Numbered from the stretch's first letter, positions 1-9,130 are shown. The stretch: 64,000 nucleotides of DNA from CBDCGJ01 sp965216645 (GCA_965216645.1 CBDCGJ010000017.1:15075-79074), one strand, 5' to 3'. Numbers and translations: made by a program. The notes: generated by a model from the letters alone, not told the origin.

Positions 1-847
1 GATCGCTGCCGAGCTTCAGGGCCACCGCTCGGGTCGGGCAGCATATTGCACTTCCGGCCCGCTGCCGAAATAGATCACGTGGCGCAGGCGCCGGTAAGGT
101 GACTGGTCGGGCGTCGTCAACAGCAGGCCCGGCACCCGGCGCAGCGGGAAGCGGGCTGCGGCATAGCCGTCGTAACCGGGTCAGTTCGCTCAGCACCGCC
201 GGCGTGTCGTGGACCGCAGGCCAGCAGGACCGCAGACCCCGCCAGGTCGCCGGCGTCGGTGGTCAGGCCGATGACCCGCCCCCTCCTCATCCGCGATCAA
301 TGCGCGGGCCGTACAATCTTCCAGGATCTCGCCGCCTTCGGCCCGGAAGGCGTCGGCCAGGCGCCCGACGAAATGGGGCGCGTCCAGGCGCAGATCGCCG
401 GGCGCGTAGAGCGCCTCGGCCTCCGCCGGCAGCGTCAGATGCGGTTCCAGCGCCGCCAATTCCCGGTGCCCCAACCAGGCAACCGGATAGTCGAGCCCGT
501 GCAGCGCCTCATATTGTTGGCGCGCCGCGGCGTGGCCATCGTCGCCGGCCAGCACCACGTTCAGATAGCCGGTCGGGACGATGCCCCAGGGCCTCCTCCC
601 CGAACTCCCGCGCCAGATCGTTATAGCCGGCGAGGCCCAGGGCGTTGAGCCGGTGATAGGCGCCGTCGGCCCATTTCGAGGTGCCGTTGATCCAGGCGAA
701 GCTGGACCCGGTGGTGCCCTGCGCCAACCGCCCCCGCTCCACCACAGCGCCACCCGCTGGCCGCGCCGGGCCGAGAAAGAACGCGCATCGCCAACCCCCT
801 AGCGCCCCGCCGCCGACCACGATGCTGTCATATGTCTTGTCCATCAT
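1..847 (-). pseudogene. FAD-dependent oxidoreductase (DAO type), frameshifted and cut by the window edge
   Basis: The reading frame starts near 847 with an FAD-binding Rossmann motif (DSIVVGGGALGG) and continues in a second frame through a stretch typical of DadA/glycine-oxidase-like enzymes (LTLPAEAEALYAPGDLRLDAPHF, given here as landmarks around 430-350). Frame changes occur near 580 and 290, so no single frame spans the gene. The enzyme class oxidises amines or amino acids with FAD; the substrate cannot be read. The downstream IS copy carries only insertion differences from its intact twin, so the frameshifts here are probably consensus errors. The C-terminus lies beyond the left edge. Confidence 0.6.
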
Positions 848-920
848 GGACCGGAGCAAAGCAGACCGGGGCGCCGTCCGCAAGCCGGCCGTATGTCATT
901 TTTCCATCTTCTTGGAAGGA

Positions 921-992
921 ACCACAGATGAACACCGAGGAACACCGATGCGGGGCGGGTGCTTCGGTCCCCAATCGGTGTTTGTCTGTGTT
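921..992. repeat. Palindromic repeat interrupted by the first IS copy
   Basis: The left arm (921-950) reads ACCACAGATGAACACCG and onward. The right arm (973-992) reads as its inverse and resumes after the IS at 2389-2400 with CATCTGTGGTTC. Joined, the two arms form an imperfect inverted repeat, so the IS sits inside the right arm. Confidence 0.6.
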
Positions 993-2388
993 GTCTAATC
1001 GCATGCTGTTTTGTCAAGCTCTCCTGGCCATTAGTCTCCACCGCCGGTGAAGTGTTGTCTTCGTGGGTCGACATGGTTGTCGCCGCATCATGGTGGTCGC
1101 TTGGTGAAGGTGTCTCCATGTTCATCACGCCGTATCCGGTGCGTTTGGCAACGGTCGGCAACACAGATAGCGAGATCACCTTGCACCGCGCTCCCGGCGG
1201 GGAGCCTTCGGGGCCTTTGCGATGCTTGGGCCCGTTACGGAAGTTGTTTTCTAAGCCGCGTCCTCCTTGCCTTGCCATCTGAAGGACTTCGCCAGTGACC
1301 AGCATGCGGTGCAGGATCACCGCCAGCTTGCGCGCCACCGCGACCCGCGCTTTCTTCATGCCGGCACGCTTCGCCAGTTTCAGACCCCAGGCTTTTGAGA
1401 TGGCACCCAGCGTCCCAGGCGCGAGAGGATCACCGTCGCGGCCCTCGAACAGGTGGCCCCTGAGCAGCCGGTCGCCGCGCCGGGAGATCCGGCCGACATA
1501 GTCGACCCTCGCCCGATTGATGGCGCCTCGGCGTCAGGCCGAGATAGGCGCCGACCGCATCGGAGCGGGGAGAACCGGCTTGGATCGTCGATCACCGCGA
1601 GATAACTTTGCGCCACCACCAGGCCGACCCCGGGGGCGCTGATCAGCAGGCGGCAACGCGGGTCTTGGGCGGCTTGCCGCGACAACAGGCGGTCCAGCCG
1701 CTTCAGTTGCTCGTCACAGGCCTGACGTAGCGCCAGCAGCGGCAGGACGATCTCCCCCAAGCTCGGGCGCTCGTCCAGCAGTTCTCCGGACCCGCCCGGC
1801 GAAACGAGCGCCGCCGGCTTTGCCGACCTTTAAGCCGAAGACCTTCAAAAGGCCCCGGATCTGATTGCCGAGATCGCGGCGGGTCCGCACCACGGCGTCC
1901 CCGCGCCACCACCAAACTGCGCCGCTCATGACTCGTCAGATCCTTCACCCGAACCTCGCGGGTACCAGCCGATGCGGGCGATCTGCGCCAGACCCGCCGC
2001 GTCGAGCGCATCCGTCTTGTTCAAATACGCAGGGGACAGTACATTCTTTGCATGACGGGCGTCGATGCAGACCGCCGGCCAAACCGCGCTCGCGCAACCC
2101 GTGCCACAGCCAGGGCGACAAGCAACCCGCTCTCAAAGACGACCCGCTCTATGACGCCGGCAAATCTCTCACAGCGCCCGGGCAATCGCATCAGGGCAGC
2201 TCCGCGCCTTGCCCCCGCCAAAACGGTCTCCCCACTCCCGTCCATCACACACAAATGCTGGTCTCTTCCAACGAAACGTCCAATCCGACATAATTCAACA
2301 TGGTCATTCTCCTTCTTTGCCTAACAGAGCGAATTGCAAACAAACTCAGTTTAGGCCGGAGAATGACCAACTGCGATTACCCCATGTG
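993..2388 (-). mobile_element. IS110-family (IS1111-like) element, copy 1
   Basis: The element is collinear with the copy at 9672-11047 and carries the same subterminal inverted octamer, TAATCGCA at 996-1003 and TGCGATTA at 2372-2379, as in the IS1111 subgroup. Boundaries were set by joining the interrupted palindromic repeat on both sides. It is 20 bp longer than copy 2, and base-by-base reading explains all 20 as insertions of one or two bases with no substitutions. There is no target duplication beyond what the ambiguous junction bases allow. Confidence 0.8.
1251..2301 (-). pseudogene. IS110-family transposase, copy 1, multiply frameshifted
   Basis: This corresponds to the intact transposase at 9929-10960. 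The start at 2301, the N-terminal DEDD-domain region and the C-terminal Transposase_20 region are all present but split over several frames by extra bases, for example in G or C runs near 1065, 1445, 1508 and 1568. If the extra bases are sequencing errors the real gene is intact. Confidence 0.75.
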
Positions 2389-2450
2389 CATCTGTGGTTC
2401 GCTTCCACCCGATCCCCATCACCCCCGCCCATAGCGCAGCAACCTACCCC

Positions 2451-2539
2451 GTCATACCGGCCTTGAGCCGGTATCTTTTCGAAACAGGGGCACGGCGTTC
2501 GAAAAGATCCCGGATCGCGCTGCGCTTGTCCGGGATGAC
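2451..2539. repeat. Dispersed palindromic repeat (GTCATACCGG...CCGGGATGAC)
   Basis: This is a hairpin-forming intergenic element with ends GTCATACCGG and CCGGGATGAC and internal paired blocks (GTATCTTTTCGAA / TTCGAAAAGATC). It is related to copies at 2634, 13905, 13997, 28043, 28127 and 61313. The stretch from 2401 to 2750 holds only such repeats and no gene. Confidence 0.65.
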
Positions 2540-2633
2540 CGTGGTTGTCGACGACGGCGGGCCGCCTGCTCCTCCGGCAGTGGAGCGGGCGACCCACCTC
2601 CGTCATCCCGGCCGTAGCACAACAGCCCACCCT

Positions 2634-2727
2634 GTCATCCCGGCCGGAGCGGAGCGGAGAGCCGGGATCGTCAAGGGCTCGGTGTTCGCGAAGATCCCGG
2701 ATATCGCTAAAGCGATTCCGGGATGAC
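2634..2727. repeat. Dispersed palindromic repeat, full-length copy
   Basis: This 94-bp element starts GTCATCCCGG and ends CCGGGATGAC, with an inner GATATCGCTAAAGCGATTCC block. It is closely similar to the copies at 13997-14080 and 61313-61407. A partial copy start lies just upstream near 2602. Confidence 0.7.
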
Positions 2728-2753
2728 GGACCTGGGGAACGACCGCGGGCCGC

Positions 2754-3739
2754 CTACTCCTCCGGCGGTGGGGTGGCGCCGGCTTGGGCGGGTGATGATG
2801 CCGTATTGGTCGGGCTGGCTGGTGTTCGGCGAAGTTGAAGACCGTGGACTTGTAGTGGCTGCAGGCGTCCAGGTCGCAATCGGCGACCACCAGCTCGTCT
2901 TCCAGCGTGCGGCCTTGCGCCACGATCTCCCCCGGTCGGCGCCACAATGAGCGTGCCGCCCATCATGTCGCAGCCTTCCTCCCGCCCCGCCTTGGCGACG
3001 CCGATCACCCAGGTGGCGTTCTGATAGGCGCCGGACTGCATGGAGAGATTGTTGTGCAGGCCGGCCAGATGGGTCGGCTCGAACCCCCAGGGCGGCTCCC
3101 GTCGCCGGCGTGTTGTAGCCGAGCATGATCATCTCCACCCCCTGCAGGCCCCATGACCCGATAGGTCTCCGGCCAGCGGCGGTCGTTGCAGATGCACAAT
3201 GCCCATGACCCCCGCCCATGGTGCGCCAGACCGGGAAGCCGAGATCGCCGACGTCGAAATAGGCCTTTTCCAGATGCTGCCACTTGCGCTCCGGCTTGTG
3301 GTCCCGCATGGCCGGGTAGATGGACCTTGCGATACTTGCCGACGATGGCGCCGGTTTGGTCGACCAGGATGCAGGTGTTGTAGCGCTTGGTCCCCGCCGT
3401 CCTCTCCCACCGGTCGCGCACCCATCCTCCGCATAGCCGAGGCAGAAGCCGATGCCTGTAGTCCGCCGCCTTGTCGAACAGCGCCTGGGTCTCCTGGCCC
3501 CGGCATCTCCCGCTCGAAAGAAGTCGTCGATCCGATCCTGATCCTCGAAGTGCCAGCGCGGAAAGAACGTGGTCAGCGCCAGCTCCGGAAACACCACCAA
3601 ACCCACACCCCTTCTCCCGCGCCTTCTCCAGCAACCCGATCAGCCGATCGACGACCTCGGCCCGCGTCTCGTCCAACGAGATCGGCCCCAACTGCGCCGC
3701 GCCGACGGTGATGATGCGATTGGAGGGGGTGGTGGGCAT
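2754..3739 (-). pseudogene. N-carbamoyl-D-amino-acid hydrolase (nitrilase superfamily), frameshifted
   Basis: The N-terminus from 3739 reads as a carbon-nitrogen hydrolase (IITVGAAQLGPISLDETRAE). Nitrilase landmarks then follow in shifting frames: the VVFPELALTTFFPRW segment with the catalytic Glu, the KYRKVHLPG segment with the catalytic Lys, the CICNDRRWPETYRVMG segment with the nucleophilic Cys, and near the end YKSTVFNFAEH. This order matches the N-carbamoyl-D-amino-acid hydrolase family, which releases D-amino acids from their carbamoyl forms. Several single-base frame changes break it; all lie in the region where insertions were demonstrated in the IS. With the neighbouring DAO-type oxidase it could belong to D-amino-acid use, which is inference. 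Confidence 0.7.
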
Positions 3740-3775
3740 TGTGCTTGGCCTCCGGACGAGTGAGGGAGGCCGGTA

Positions 3776-4346
3776 TTATGGCTTGAAATCCGGTCCCGGC
3801 GAAAGCTTGTCTGTAGCCGCTATCCAAGCCGGCCAGTTGATATCGCGGCTGTCGAGCACTGTTAGACTTTCCAAGTCCTCCAATCGATCCATAAAGACCA
3901 CCAGATTGCTGCACGGCCAGCGCAGGCTCGGCACGATCAGGCCTTCGAAATCGAGAAAGTGGGCGGCGGCGGAGATTTCCTGACTGCGGGCAAAATCGTT
4001 ACGCCGCATGGTCGCCTCGCTCAAACCCAGGCCGTCGAGATCGCCTGGTCCGTCGATCCTCAAGAGCCGGCTGGCCGTGATCGATAGCCGATGGATACGC
4101 ACGATCTGGGAGGAGAAAACCGGTGCCTTCGAGAGATGAAAATAAATCTCGGCCAACGCGCCGTTCTCATTCGAAGCTGGTATAGAGCGCGGGATAGGCA
4201 TTGGCCGGATGCCAGCGCCCGCGTCCCGTCCCGCCGATGGTGGGATCGCGGCCGGCCCAGGTGACCCGCCACAATTCGCCCACAAAATCAACGGGTACCC
4301 TAGCCTCAATTCTGTCCAAAAGATCGGGATCGTGAGCCTTTGGCAT
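3776..4346 (-). pseudogene. RES-domain toxin (NAD+ phosphorylase family), one frameshift
   Basis: From the ATG at 4346 the sequence reads GELWRVTWAGRDP, GRGRWHP and YPALYTSFE, the conserved Arg-rich and Tyr/Ser core of RES toxins. A TGA then appears at about 4174. One base removed there restores ENGALAEIYFHLSKAP and the rest of the domain to the stop at 3776. RES toxins degrade NAD+ and are paired with Xre/MbcA-type antitoxins, and one lies 9 bp upstream. Total restored length is about 190 residues, normal for the family. The frameshift is the same insertion type as in the rest of 1-4350, so it may not be real. Confidence 0.75.
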
Positions 4347-4355
4347 TGGACCAAC

Positions 4356-4691
4356 TTAGACGTAACTCAGGTCAGACAGACCTTCAATAGCTTCCAAAAC
4401 TTGCTCTGTCTGACCACTGTTAATCAAGTCTATAGCGCGCTGCCCACCTAACAATTCGTTTCTTGAATTCAGCCAAATCCTCACTTCACCCGGGCCATAG
4501 AACTCTGAAAGTCGATCTACTACGTAACGCAAATCCGATAACAGGAGTTGTTTGTTCGGTTGAGGCCAATGGCTGCCCGAAGACCATCTTGTGACTGTAG
4601 CTTTTGAAACCTGTGCTATGTTCGCAACATCGACACCCTTCAAACCACCCCTTTCTCTTAGGTCTTCAATAGTTTTTGATACTGCATTCAT
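4356..4691 (-). CDS. Xre/MbcA/ParS-type antitoxin
   Basis: This 111-residue protein has an N-terminal helix-turn-helix (around residues 18-40, VANIAQVSKATVTRWSSG) and a C-terminal half typical of DUF2384/MbcA antitoxins (EVRIWLNSRNELLGGQRAIDLI). It should bind and neutralise the RES toxin encoded 9 bp downstream and repress its own operon. Its start overlaps the stop of the upstream gene at 4688 (ATGA), so the three genes look co-transcribed. Base composition is clearly AT-richer than the flanking DNA, which suggests acquisition by transfer. Confidence 0.85.
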   Translation of the reverse strand: MNAVSKTIEDLRERGGLKGVDVANIAQVSKATVTRWSSGSHWPQPNKQLLLSDLRYVVDRLSEFYGPGEVRIWLNSRNELLGGQRAIDLINSGQTEQVLEAIEGLSDLSYV

Positions 4692-5977
4692 GATAATCCC
4701 CCTTTAGACTCAGCTGCAGCTGTCGCACTACTTCTTTTTATTGGACTAATTGCTCGAGAAATATTGTGGCTGGTGTCTAATAATTCGTCATAAACACTCC
4801 TTAGATCATCTAATTTCCGGCTTTGTTTGCGGAATTTCACGCCTAATTCTTCAGGGAGGTTTAATTTACACGCTCTTCTTGCCGTTCTATCTGCTTCTGC
4901 AATTTGCTTAGACAAAAAATATTCTGGTCGACGCAAATCCGGAATACCTTCGAGAATGGAAACTCTGTCTGTGACCTGATTGAAATAATGTCTTTTCCAA
5001 TTGCTGATCATATCTTCCCATCCGCCCGGACAACAACCAGTGTTTCGGCATCCCAAAAGCGTCTTTGCACTTCTAATCTTAAACAGCTCATTTGCTTGAG
5101 ATTCGTTCAAGTAGCCGTCGATATTGGCAAAGAAAACGCGTTTTTGCCCACTGAATCCTGACTTCTTTGGTTTTTCCAAATGCCATTTCGGATAGAATCT
5201 TTCGTTGATACCCACGCCGTGACAAAACCCTGAAATAGCACCAAACGCGGCCATTCCTAGTGCTGGCAACCCTCCAAAGCAATCGGCAATAACTGGTGAG
5301 TCCGAACTATGGAGGTCTCGAGCTGCATACAAAAACTTCTTCATGCCAGCAGCCGACTTGTCTGAACCAAAGTTTCCTATTCGAAGCCAAATATTGTCGT
5401 GTTCAACATCACAAATTCGATTGATTAATTCGTTTCTGATGCTCCTATCTAAAAACTGTTGGTATGTCAGCAAAACGGCATAATCTATCCCAATGTGACG
5501 ACCGCCGCGTAAATCCAGTTCTTGCCTAAGGCACCGAGCAAGATCGAAATTCAAAGAAAACCAGGGGTCTTTAACTCCATCCAATATCATTCTTGTCGGC
5601 GCAAGAACTGCATCAAAATTTTGTTCAATCGCGAACTCAGCAATTTTGATTGCAAGTTCTCTCTGCTTAGCAGCCTCAGGCAGGAGCGGCCCATCACCGT
5701 CTCTTGCCCAGGGCAAATCTCTCGCCGACGAAATCCAACCGGAGGTCGAAGATAGTTCCGCAACCCGCGTGTCCAAAATGGTTTCGCATCCGGCCTGTCT
5801 TAAACTGTCGAGAAGGTCACTTTGAAGGTGACAATGCGCAGCATCCACTACAACCCTCGCAAACGCAAAGTTGCCCGACGCTTGCAAAACTTCAATCTGC
5901 CGATAACCGGAATATCCAATACGTAGGTAGTGTCCAATCTCTGTCGACGGATGCAGCTGATGAATTACTGCTGTCAT
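4688..5977 (-). CDS. Unrecognised protein, first gene of a RES/Xre toxin-antitoxin operon
   Basis: This 429-residue protein is not assigned to a family. Alternating hydrophobic strands and helices (FARVVVDAA, FDAVLAPTRMI, HIGIDYAVLL, DNIWLRIGNFG, SPVIADCFGGLPALG) suggest an alpha/beta barrel. A possible metal site lies at C310, C315, C316 and H330 (GCRNTGCC...RHYF), preceded by C252-H253. The layout of a barrel followed by a Cys3-His cluster recalls tRNA-guanine transglycosylases, but the spacing differs from their CxCxxC and this is weak inference. It starts 29 bp after a near-perfect inverted repeat, has an AAGGAG ribosome site, and overlaps the antitoxin gene by 4 bp. Composition is AT-rich. 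No signal peptide or membrane segment is seen. Confidence 0.8.
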   Translation of the reverse strand: MTAVIHQLHPSTEIGHYLRIGYSGYRQIEVLQASGNFAFARVVVDAAHCHLQSDLLDSLRQAGCETILDTRVAELSSTSGWISSARDLPWARDGDGPLLPEAAKQRELAIKIAEFAIEQNFDAVLAPTRMILDGVKDPWFSLNFDLARCLRQELDLRGGRHIGIDYAVLLTYQQFLDRSIRNELINRICDVEHDNIWLRIGNFGSDKSAAGMKKFLYAARDLHSSDSPVIADCFGGLPALGMAAFGAISGFCHGVGINERFYPKWHLEKPKKSGFSGQKRVFFANIDGYLNESQANELFKIRSAKTLLGCRNTGCCPGGWEDMISNWKRHYFNQVTDRVSILEGIPDLRRPEYFLSKQIAEADRTARRACKLNLPEELGVKFRKQSRKLDDLRSVYDELLDTSHNISRAISPIKRSSATAAAESKGGLS

Positions 5978-6005
5978 ATCTAATCTCCTTGATATCTACA
6001 TAAAC

Positions 6006-6030
6006 GTTTCATGATCTTAAATCAAGAAAC
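6006..6030. promoter_or_regulatory. Candidate operator of the toxin-antitoxin operon
   Basis: GTTTCATGAT and ATCAAGAAAC face each other around CTTAA, with 10-base arms and one mismatch. The site ends 29 bp upstream of the operon's first start codon (5977). Its position and symmetry suit autorepression by the HTH antitoxin. A T run follows on the plus strand, so a terminator reading in that direction is an alternative, but no plus-strand gene precedes it. Confidence 0.4.
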
Positions 6031-6250
6031 TTTTTTGAGCCGTTAGCCCGTCGGCCAGAAAGATATAGGAATTTATTTCTATTTTTTTAGATCAAAAGGC
6101 GAATACCTGAGAATCGCTCTATCAAATAACCCGACCAGACGTTGCGCCTACAACTCAACATTCATGGTTAGTTCGTAATCTAATCGACAAAACTGTAACC
6201 TAATGAATGAAACTCAACTGTCTGAGTTGGTGTTTATAAGGAGTTCCACC

Positions 6251-6475
6251 ATGCTCAAACTCACCTTCTGCCTGCGCCGTTTGCCCCATCTTTCCCTGGA
6301 GGAATTCCACCGCTATTGGCGCGAAGAACACGGGCCGCTGATGGAAAAGCACCGCGCGGCGCTGGGGTATGTGTATTATGCGCAGGTGCATCGGGTGGCG
6401 GACGAACTGGGGGACGCGGTGGCGGCGGCGCGTGGGGGGCCGGCGCCCTATGACGGGATTGTCGAGGTCGGGTGA
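6251..6475 (+). pseudogene. Truncated copy of an EthD-domain gene
   Basis: From the ATG at 6251 the first 70 or so residues (MLKLTFCLRRLPHLSLEEFH and onward) match the intact gene at 9131-9508 at roughly 90 percent nucleotide identity by eye. The match stops at the VEAWW position, where this copy reads VEVG and a stop. The C-terminal half of the dimeric alpha/beta-barrel domain is missing. Differences are mainly at third codon positions, so the duplication is not very recent. The copy marks the left border of a three-gene sugar cassette. Confidence 0.75.
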
Positions 6476-6647
6476 GCATAAGGACCGAGCGTCCGGCCGG
6501 CGGGGCAAGCCGCCGTTATAACGCAAACCGGGGCCGGGCCGGAAAGCGGGGCCGTCCGCAATTGCGGCCGGGCCGGAACAAGTTCCATTGCCATCCGCCA
6601 TACAGTATATTGCCACGGATTCGGTTAATTGAAATTGGAAACAATCC

Positions 6648-7163
6648 ATGTTGACGGGTGCGATTAAGGACACCCAGAGCGTCGACGAAAACTGGCGGCC
6701 GAACGCGCCGCTGATCGACGGGCTGGAAATTCGGGAAGTAAAGAATATCGTTACCGGCAACGGCATAACGACGGAGCTGTTTCGCGCGGAATGGCCGGAA
6801 TTTCAAAAGCCCGTGCGCCATATCCTTTACGTGACCTTCCGGCCGGGCGTGATTTCCGCCTGGCATTGCCACGAACATCATCTGGACGCGCTGTTCGTGG
6901 TGCAAGGGTCGATCAAGGCGGCCGTATTCGACGATCGGGAAGGTTCGCCGACCCGAGGCATGGTCAATAAATTTCACTTGAGCCGCGCGCGTCCGACATT
7001 GATGGTTCTGCCGCCATTGGTCTGGCACGGCTTCCAGAACATGGAGCAGACGGAAAGTTCTTTCGTCGGCTATTTCGACCAACCCTACGATTACGAGAAT
7101 CCGGATGAATGGCGGGTGCCGGCGGAGCATCCGCATATTCCCTTCAGCTTCGAACGAACCTAA
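6648..7163 (+). CDS. RmlC-like cupin, probable sugar-nucleotide epimerase relative
   Basis: This 171-residue cupin contains WHCHEHHLDALFVVQGSIK and then LPPLVWHGFQN, matching the pattern of dTDP-4-dehydrorhamnose 3,5-epimerase-like proteins (paired His motifs and a late WHGF). Such enzymes epimerise 4-keto sugar nucleotides, but related cupins have other roles and the substrate is unknown. The stop codon overlaps the next ATG (TAATG), so the aldolase gene follows in the same operon. About 170 bp with no gene separate it from the truncated EthD copy. Confidence 0.65.
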   Translation: MLTGAIKDTQSVDENWRPNAPLIDGLEIREVKNIVTGNGITTELFRAEWPEFQKPVRHILYVTFRPGVISAWHCHEHHLDALFVVQGSIKAAVFDDREGSPTRGMVNKFHLSRARPTLMVLPPLVWHGFQNMEQTESSFVGYFDQPYDYENPDEWRVPAEHPHIPFSFERT

Positions 7164-7978
7164 TGAGCTTCGGCAGCGACTTTACCTTCACCCTGATGAA
7201 CAACAATCTGGATTGGGTCCGCGCCGGCGATGCCGCCGGCGTGACGCGCATCGGGCTCGATCTCGAATGTTTGAACAAACTCGACCGGCAGGGCCATGTC
7301 GGCGACGTGATGATTTCGAACCATCGGATGTCGGAATTGCCCGCGGTGCGGTCGGCGCTTCGACAGGCCGCGCTGTTCGCGCGCACCGATCCCATCCATC
7401 CGGGCTCGGCCGAGCAGATCGAACGCTTGATCGGCGAGGGCGTCGACGTCCTGATGCTGCCGATGTTCCGCCATGGCGACGAAGTCAGAACTTTTGTCGA
7501 TTTGGTCGACGGACGGGCGCGGACGGTACTGTTGGCCGAAACCGCCGCCGCGCTGTTCCGAATTGCCGAAGTCACGGCGATCCCCGGCGTCGACGAAATC
7601 CATGTCGGCCTCAACGATTTGCGGCTGGAAACGAAAATCCCCAATCATTTCGAAATCGTCGTTTCCTGCCTAATGGAAAAAGCGTCCGAAGTCGTCCGCG
7701 CGGCCGGCGTCGATTTCGGTTTCGGCGGTGTCGCCCGGGTTGACGACGATCGCTTGCCGGTGCCGCCGGATTTGGTCATTGCGCAATATCCCCGGCTCAA
7801 GGGACAAGCGGCGTTGCTGACCCGTGCGTTCCTACCGCCAAAGCCGGATCCGGAGGTGTTTTCATCCGCAATCGACAAGGCACGGGCGCGATTGGATTAC
7901 TGGGCCGCACAAAGCGCCGCGTCGCTTGAACGACAACGTCAAAGCCTAGCCGGTGCGGTAAGCACGGTCGCGCTCTAA
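7163..7978 (+). CDS. HpcH/HpaI-type aldolase/lyase family protein
   Basis: The start at 7163 overlaps the previous stop and gives 271 residues. The core reads VLLAETAAALFRI...VDEIHVGLNDLRLE, which corresponds to the metal-binding Glu and the GxNDL/GxxDL Asp of the HpcH/HpaI aldolase and citrate-lyase-beta superfamily. These enzymes make or break C-C bonds using pyruvate or a similar keto acid. Placement between an RmlC-like cupin and a glycosyltransferase suggests a role in making an unusual acidic sugar, which is inference. Confidence 0.6.
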   Translation: MSFGSDFTFTLMNNNLDWVRAGDAAGVTRIGLDLECLNKLDRQGHVGDVMISNHRMSELPAVRSALRQAALFARTDPIHPGSAEQIERLIGEGVDVLMLPMFRHGDEVRTFVDLVDGRARTVLLAETAAALFRIAEVTAIPGVDEIHVGLNDLRLETKIPNHFEIVVSCLMEKASEVVRAAGVDFGFGGVARVDDDRLPVPPDLVIAQYPRLKGQAALLTRAFLPPKPDPEVFSSAIDKARARLDYWAAQSAASLERQRQSLAGAVSTVAL

Positions 7979-8095
7979 ACACCATCGACCCGACGCTCGA
8001 CAGGCAGGTTTCGACGAATCGAACGATAACACCGCTGAAGGTCCCGGGACCCGATCGAGGTAACATCCACCGGGAAACCAAGAAAGGTTACATCT

Positions 8096-9046
8096 ATGTC
8101 AACCGCGAGTTCCGAACCGGCCGTGTCCGTCATCATGCCGTGCTATCAGCAGGAGACGTATGTGGGCGAGGCGGTTCGAGCCATCCTCGCCCAGGACTAT
8201 CGGCCGCTCGAAATCGTGATTTCGGACGATGCGTCAACCGACAACACGATGCACGTGATCAAGGACATCTTGGACAAATATCAGGGGCCGCACCGGGTCG
8301 TCTTATGCGCGCAACCAAGAAATCAAGGCACCGAACACTATAACAATCTGCGGAAGATGGCGAAGGGCGAAATTCTGGTGATCGCCCACGGCGACGACAT
8401 ATCATATCCCCATCGGGTACGGCGCATGGTCGATGCATTGCAAACGTCCGGCGCGTCACTGGCGACCTCAAACGCCGACGTGATTTCCGCGTCCGGAAAA
8501 ATTGCGGGAGCGTTGATTTCAGCCGACCATAGCGGCAAGTTGCCGCGGGAATTCCTAACGCCGCGGGTCTACACGACCGGGCTGCTGGCCGCCACCATGG
8601 CCCTGCGCCGGGAGCTGCTGGACGATTTCCCGCCGTTCAGGAACTTGGATATGTGGCTGTTGGTGGATCACGTGTTGTCGTTTCGCGCGGCGTTGATGAA
8701 CGGCGTGTATTATTTGAACGAATGTCTTCTGTCGTACCGTGACCACAAGAATACCAGCACAAACTCGCTGTATTTCGCCCAAAAGAGCGATCCCGAATTC
8801 ATGTATTTCGATTTGTCCCGTCGGATCGGCTCGTTAAGCTATCGCCTGACGGAATTGGGAGACTGGCGCCGAAAACATCCTGGAGACGGCGAGCTCGCGG
8901 TAATCGAGAAAGACATTCTCGATTTGTTGCATGAATACTTGGCTCAGTGGCGTCACCATCGCAATATGTTTTTGAGCCAGCGCAAGAAAGAGGCCTGGTT
9001 AACGAAAGAAGAGCAGCTTGAGTTATCGAAGCTGCGACGCGGTTGA
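8096..9046 (+). CDS. Family 2 glycosyltransferase
   Basis: This 316-residue protein begins with the GT-A fold signature (VSVIMPCYQQETYVGEAVRA...IVISDDASTDNT) and has a DxD-like segment (AHGDDIS near residue 100). It lacks membrane segments, so it is a cytosolic or peripheral transferase that adds a sugar to a glycan or lipid carrier. A ribosome site (AGAAAGG) precedes the ATG. It lies 117 bp after the aldolase, and that gap contains nothing recognisable. It probably works with the two preceding genes in surface glycan synthesis. Confidence 0.8.
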   Translation: MSTASSEPAVSVIMPCYQQETYVGEAVRAILAQDYRPLEIVISDDASTDNTMHVIKDILDKYQGPHRVVLCAQPRNQGTEHYNNLRKMAKGEILVIAHGDDISYPHRVRRMVDALQTSGASLATSNADVISASGKIAGALISADHSGKLPREFLTPRVYTTGLLAATMALRRELLDDFPPFRNLDMWLLVDHVLSFRAALMNGVYYLNECLLSYRDHKNTSTNSLYFAQKSDPEFMYFDLSRRIGSLSYRLTELGDWRRKHPGDGELAVIEKDILDLLHEYLAQWRHHRNMFLSQRKKEAWLTKEEQLELSKLRRG

Positions 9047-9130
9047 CATATTGTCGCGATAGGCTCGCGTAGCAGGGTATACCAACGGCAATCGCGATAT
9101 CGCCTTAAAACACAAAAAACAGGTGGAACC

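Noticed and set aside
2401..2750. Small coding genes in the repeat-rich gap
   Set aside because: All frames here are translations of the dispersed palindromic repeats, with no start signals or conserved domains.
1..4346. True genome decay of the left end (a pseudogene island)
   Set aside because: The IS comparison shows only inserted bases and no substitutions, which fits consensus error better than decay.
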